This document shows, piece after piece, positions 60,380 through 64,000 of a DNA stretch of 64,000 nucleotides. This DNA comes from a bacterium. Its GTDB lineage: Bacteria > Vulcanimicrobiota > Xenobia > Xenobiales > JADMJV01. Positions within the stretch are counted from its first letter, which is position 1. Every line of letters starts with the position of its first letter. Position numbers and translations under genes: made by a program. The notes beneath the pieces were generated by a model, which worked only from the letters and a program-made list of their open reading frames with translations, made no database searches and was not told where the DNA came from. Where the stretch lies: contig JAFEBA010000107.1 in assembly GCA_018266105.1 (NCBI GenBank), positions 1-64,000 of the forward strand, read 5' to 3'.

Positions 60380-62124
60380 TTCATCAGGTGGTTGCCGGCC
60401 AGCAGTCGCTGTACGTCGCCGATGCTGACCACAAAAACCACGCTCAGCAGCAGCAGCAGGCCCAGCAGGTGGATGCGAGCTTCCTTTTCCGGATCGATGG
60501 CGCGGCCGCGCAGGGCCCCCAACCAGATGAAGAGCAGGCGGCTGCCGTCCAGACCCGGGAAGGGCAGCAGATTGAAGGTGGCAATGAAGGCGTTGAGCAG
60601 GGCCACCACATAGAGCAGGACTCCGAAGCCGCTATGGCTGACTTCGAAGATGGTCTGCATGATTCCGATCGGGCCGGTGCTGTTTTCTCCCAACTCCTTC
60701 ATGGTGGCCTTGGCGTTGTCCACCAGGTTCTTAAAGATCTGGTAGGGGATGGACATAATGTTGAACATGGTGGTGCCGGTGGCGCGCAACACCACTTTGG
60801 GAGTGATGGGTTCCAGCTTTACTCCCCATTTTTCCGCGGTTTGCTCGGGAACTTCTTCCATGAAGAGCTCTTTGCTTTTGCCGTTGCGTAGCACGACCAG
60901 GCCGAACGAGCCGTCTGGAGCGGCCTGACGCTGCGACAGAGTGGCCAGACACTCCTCGAGTTGAGTCTGACCGGAGTCCACGGAGACCCCTTGAAGATCC
61001 AGCAAAATGTCTCCCGGCTGAACTCCGGCGCGGGCCGCCTGGCTGTCCTTGCGCACATCCAGAACCAGCGATGTGGCCTTTGACTCGAATCGGAAAGAAG
61101 TGATGTTGGCCAGCTCGATACCGACGATGGCTCGCGGCGCAAAAGTGCGGGCCTGGCGGGAATCGATCTTCCATTCACCCTGGGGGCCCTTGAGGGTCAA
61201 CTCTTTCGAATTGAGGGACCAGCTGCGTAGTTCGGTCAATTCAGAAATTGCTTTGCCGTTCACGCTGGCGACCTGAAAGGGGAGCTTGAAGCCACTGGGA
61301 GGAGCGGAGTCGTCCCTCAGGCTGATCAGCTCAACTCCTTTGCCCTGGCTGAACACGTAATGATTGGCCAACAGCAGATCGGGAGCCACCTGGATATCAC
61401 GGCGCTCTCCATGTTTGTCCTCCACGGTGATGCGCACTAACTGCCCGACTTTGCCAGACATCTGGCGCACAAAGTCTCCGCCGCTGACGACGCTGACTCC
61501 GTCCACGGAGATCAAGTTTTCGTTGGCTTTCAAGCCGCCGCGCTGAGCCGGCGTGTTGGGCAGCACGTTCTTGGCTCGGGCCAAATGCTCCGGTTGGCCA
61601 CTGCACAGGCCCATGGAGAAGCCCAGGCCCAGCAGCAGAAGCGTGGCGCTCACGTAGTTCATGAAGACGCCGCCCATGATCACGATGGTCTTCTGCCAGG
61701 TGCTCTTGGAGTTGAAGTTGCCCTCCAGGTCGCCCAGCTCCTGGTAGACATGATCCTGAGGCAGCGAGCTTAGAAAGGAAACGACCTGGGGGTCGTCGTT
61801 CTGCATATTCTGCAGCACCGCGGCGGGAGTGGTGGGCAGGCTCAGCGGGCCGGTGGCGGCCGCGAACTGTTCGCGCCAGCCTTCGGCTCCGTCCATTTGA
61901 GGGTCTTCACCCACCATCAGGACATAGCCACCTACCGGCAGAAGGCGCAGGCTAAACTCGGTGGCGCGCCACTCGAAAGCCAGCAGCTTGGGGCCAAAAC
62001 CAATAGCAAACTGAGGGCAGCGAATGCCCGCCCAGCGTGCCGCCAGGAAGTGCCCCAATTCGTGGATGAAAACGATGAAGCCGAAGGATAAGACTGCGGC
62101 CAGAATGCCGACGACCCAGGTCAT
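60376..62124 (-). CDS. rseP: Site-2 protease RseP (M50 family)
   Basis: 582 residues. Zinc site HELGH at residues 21-25 in the first helix and NLLPFPGLDGSRLLFIW near the C-terminus supply the catalytic residues. MGGVFMNYVSATLLLLG is the second helix. Two PDZ-like domains lie in between (QRGGLKANENLISVDGVSVV and AARAGVQPGDILLDLQGVSV). It is ~130 residues longer than E. coli RseP, mostly through a ~60-residue insertion after LLPVGGYVLM and enlarged PDZ regions. It cleaves anti-sigma or signal-peptide remnants in the membrane and may act on the anti-sigma at 47315. Confidence 0.93.
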   Translation of the reverse strand: MTWVVGILAAVLSFGFIVFIHELGHFLAARWAGIRCPQFAIGFGPKLLAFEWRATEFSLRLLPVGGYVLMVGEDPQMDGAEGWREQFAAATGPLSLPTTPAAVLQNMQNDDPQVVSFLSSLPQDHVYQELGDLEGNFNSKSTWQKTIVIMGGVFMNYVSATLLLLGLGFSMGLCSGQPEHLARAKNVLPNTPAQRGGLKANENLISVDGVSVVSGGDFVRQMSGKVGQLVRITVEDKHGERRDIQVAPDLLLANHYVFSQGKGVELISLRDDSAPPSGFKLPFQVASVNGKAISELTELRSWSLNSKELTLKGPQGEWKIDSRQARTFAPRAIVGIELANITSFRFESKATSLVLDVRKDSQAARAGVQPGDILLDLQGVSVDSGQTQLEECLATLSQRQAAPDGSFGLVVLRNGKSKELFMEEVPEQTAEKWGVKLEPITPKVVLRATGTTMFNIMSIPYQIFKNLVDNAKATMKELGENSTGPIGIMQTIFEVSHSGFGVLLYVVALLNAFIATFNLLPFPGLDGSRLLFIWLGALRGRAIDPEKEARIHLLGLLLLLSVVFVVSIGDVQRLLAGNHLMK

Positions 62125-62142
62125 TTCTTTAAGCTTGTTTGC

Positions 62143-63312
62143 CTAGGGTAAAGTCCCTGCCGCGGAGGTGACTTGAGTGGCCGCGAAGTCACGAGCCCAT
62201 CGGTCCACTTCAATCAGTTGATCCAGATTTGGCGCGGCCAGCGGGGTATGAGCTTCCAGGGTGGCCTCGATAATTCGAGCCAGATCGCCAAAGAGGATCC
62301 GGTTGCGCAGGAACTGTTCCACCGCCACTTCGTTGGCGGCATTGAGCACGGCGCACCAACTGCCGCCTCTGCGCCCGCATTCGAAGGCCAGCTTGAGGCA
62401 GGGGAAGTCGTCCCAACGAGGTTCCTCGAAGGTCAACTCCTTCATATGCTTGAGTTCCAGGCGAGACCAAATGGGCGGCCAGCGGTCGGGGTAGCTGAGG
62501 GCGTAGCTGATCGGGGTGCGCATATCTGGCGGTCCCAACTGAGCCAGCACCGAGCCATCCACGAATTCGACCAGACTGTGGATGATGCTTTGGGGATGCA
62601 CCCAGACGTCTATCTGGTCCAGCGAAAGGCCGAAGAGGTGATGGGCTTCCAGCACTTCAAAGCCCTTATTCATCAGGCTGGCCGAATCAATCGTGATTTT
62701 TGCGCCCATGCTCCAGGTGGGATGTTTCAGGGCCTGGGCCGAGGTCAGCCCGGGCAGCTCGGCCTTGGGCAACTTGCGGAAGGGGCCGCCAGAAGCGGTA
62801 ATAATGATGCGCTCCACGCGATCCATAGGCTGTCCCTGAAAGCACTGGAAGAGCGCGGAGTGTTCGCTGTCGATGGGTAAGACTTCCAATTTGCGTTTAC
62901 GCGCTTCTTCCATCATCAGCTGGCCGGCCACAACCAGCGTTTCTTTATTGGCCAGCGCAATGTGTTTGCCGGATTGCAGCGCCGCCATGGAAGGCTGCAG
63001 GCCGGCCATGCCCACCAGCGAGGAGACCAGCCAGTTGGCGCTGGAGATCCGAGCGGCCTCGATCACCCCGGGCATTCCGCCCAGAACCTCGATGCCGGTG
63101 CCGGTCAGGCGTTGTTCCAGCTGAGGCAGCAGGGATTCATCCAGAATGGCCACCAGTTCCGGCCTAAATTTGAGGGCCTGCTCCACCAGCAGGTCGAGAG
63201 ACTGTCGAGCGGCCAGGGCTTTGACCTCAAAGCGCTCAGGGTGGGCTGCCACCACTTCCAGAGTTTGCGTTCCGATCGAGCCGGTAGATCCGATTAAGGA
63301 GATCTTTTTCAT
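62143..63312 (-). CDS. dxr: 1-deoxy-D-xylulose 5-phosphate reductoisomerase
   Basis: 389 residues from ATG 63312 (MKKISLIGSTGSIGTQTLEV), overlapping the cdsA stop (ATGA). NADPH motif GSTGSIG, ALANKETLVVAG, metal-binding DSEHSALFQCFQG and HPQSIIHSLVEFVDG are all intact, and SWCAVLNAANEVAVEQFL closes the active site. It catalyses the committed step of the MEP isoprenoid pathway, which supplies the precursors for the prenyl synthase product and undecaprenyl lipid elsewhere in this window. Confidence 0.96.
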   Translation of the reverse strand: MKKISLIGSTGSIGTQTLEVVAAHPERFEVKALAARQSLDLLVEQALKFRPELVAILDESLLPQLEQRLTGTGIEVLGGMPGVIEAARISSANWLVSSLVGMAGLQPSMAALQSGKHIALANKETLVVAGQLMMEEARKRKLEVLPIDSEHSALFQCFQGQPMDRVERIIITASGGPFRKLPKAELPGLTSAQALKHPTWSMGAKITIDSASLMNKGFEVLEAHHLFGLSLDQIDVWVHPQSIIHSLVEFVDGSVLAQLGPPDMRTPISYALSYPDRWPPIWSRLELKHMKELTFEEPRWDDFPCLKLAFECGRRGGSWCAVLNAANEVAVEQFLRNRILFGDLARIIEATLEAHTPLAAPNLDQLIEVDRWARDFAATQVTSAAGTLP

Positions 63313-64000
63313 ACGAAATACGTCCAATAGAGATAGAAAAATGGGCCAGCGAAGGCCATCGAGTCAAACCTGTCGAGCACGCCGCCGTGACCCCCCAGCA
63401 ATTCGCCAGCGTCTTTGAGGTTCACTTCGCGCTTCAGGGCGGATTCCCAAATATCACCCAGTTGACCAAAGAGTGAAACGCCCGCGGCTAGAGCCAGGCC
63501 GTGAAGCGGCGGCAGACCATAGAGGGGGCAGAGCTTATAGCCCAGCCAGGCCGAGAGCATCAGGCCGCCGATGCTGCCTTCCCAGGTCTTCTTGGGGCTC
63601 AAAACAGGGCTGAGTTTGTGACGGCCAAAAGCCCGTCCGATAAAGTATGCGCCGATGTCGGTGAAGCTCATTAAGCCGATCAGCAAGGTGACGAGAGCCG
63701 CGCCCGAGGGCAGGGAGCGCAGCAGCACGATAAAGGAGAATAGCCAGCCCACATACATCACGCACAGCACCGTGCAGGCCGCGTCTAAAATCATGGAGAC
63801 GCGCTGGGGGGCGCGCAGAGTGGCCACCACCAGCAGCATCAAGACCGAGATCAGCGTGGCGTGAGCCAGGCCGGCCAGACCGCCCAACCAGGCTCCGACC
63901 AGCATTAACAAGGTGCAGGCTGTGCCCGTGCGGCGCAGAGGCCTCAGGCGCTTGCGCTCGATCATATCGAAAGCTTCGCAGCTGCCAGCCAGCGCAAAGA
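63309..64000 (-). CDS. cdsA: Phosphatidate cytidylyltransferase CdsA (5' end outside window)
   Basis: The frame is open to base 64000, and residues upstream of the ATG at 63965 (ALAGSCEAFDMIERKRLRPL) align with the CdsA N-terminal helix, so the gene begins outside. Visible C-terminal ~230 residues contain the CdsA signature SPKKTWEGSIGGL and KDAGELLGGHGGVLDRFDS plus several helices. It makes CDP-diacylglycerol from phosphatidate and CTP in the inner membrane. It is first in the visible cdsA-dxr-rseP order. Confidence 0.92.
   Translation of the reverse strand, partial: FALAGSCEAFDMIERKRLRPLRRTGTACTLLMLVGAWLGGLAGLAHATLISVLMLLVVATLRAPQRVSMILDAACTVLCVMYVGWLFSFIVLLRSLPSGAALVTLLIGLMSFTDIGAYFIGRAFGRHKLSPVLSPKKTWEGSIGGLMLSAWLGYKLCPLYGLPPLHGLALAAGVSLFGQLGDIWESALKREVNLKDAGELLGGHGGVLDRFDSMAFAGPFFYLYWTYFV

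Noticed and set aside
1..64000. CRISPR arrays, IS elements, tRNA or rRNA genes
   Set aside because: Read for regular repeats, transposase motifs and tRNA/rRNA-like sequence; none recognised by eye, though a tRNA could be missed without a scan.

Overview
The window is GC-rich (about 60 % by eye) and densely packed with bacterial genes. Many genes overlap by 1-4 bases (ATGA, GTGA, TTGA) and use GTG or TTG starts. UppP, RseP, Dxr, CdsA, CarD, an ECF sigma/anti-sigma pair, PilZ and prepilin proteins, and BTAD response regulators point to a free-living, probably diderm bacterium. I cannot name the phylum: no rRNA or tRNA is visible, and the mix would fit a poorly sampled lineage (Vulcanimicrobiota/Eremiobacterota-, Armatimonadota- or Myxococcota-like). 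I see no IS element, CRISPR array or prophage.

Layout. 1-10276 (minus): an operon of tandem PilZ protein, coiled-coil/degenerate GGDEF-EAL protein, PilC/GspF platform protein, three prepilin-like proteins and finally a giant RHS/YD-repeat protein leaving the window. 10324-11656: a small unknown gene and a Nei-type DNA glycosylase. 11729-21364: pilus/signalling locus 1 (REC-BTAD regulator, three prepilins, platform protein, GAF histidine kinase, prepilin-propeller fusion). 21488-29570: mostly housekeeping and accessory genes (MoaA, TetR, SDR, DNA methyltransferase, NifU-like protein, HTTM protein, ion channel with an atypical pore). 29571-29924: a structured non-coding interval with two sibling hairpins and alternative stems. 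29925-42536: squalene/phytoene synthase, UppP, TetR/MFS efflux pair with a clear operator, cyclase, ADP-ribosylglycohydrolase, endonuclease I, a 25-residue membrane ORF, a GMC dehydrogenase with small partner, two DUF2330 paralogues and an NTP/NDP-exchanger-like carrier. 42719-46237: E2-LipB-LipA lipoate operon and CarD. 46294-52954: ECF sigma, polytopic anti-sigma and companion, NrtR-like regulator, NPCBM protein and TPR protein. 53016-59815: pilus/signalling locus 2 (two prepilins, platform protein, histidine kinase, REC-BTAD regulator). 59825-64000: YrdC-like protein, RseP, Dxr and CdsA.

The most striking theme is three separate clusters of GspF/PilC platform protein plus minor prepilins, none accompanied here by an assembly ATPase or secretin. 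Two of them are fused by overlapping genes to a membrane GAF histidine kinase and paired with a REC-BTAD regulator. The third sits beside c-di-GMP-type domains and ends in an RHS protein. This suggests prepilin machines wired to dedicated signalling, with the RHS protein and the propeller-tipped prepilin as candidate surface or cargo components. The second notable item is the structured interval at 29571-29924. Several genes also appear to be transcribed without a leader (TANNNT box 6-7 bases before ATG).
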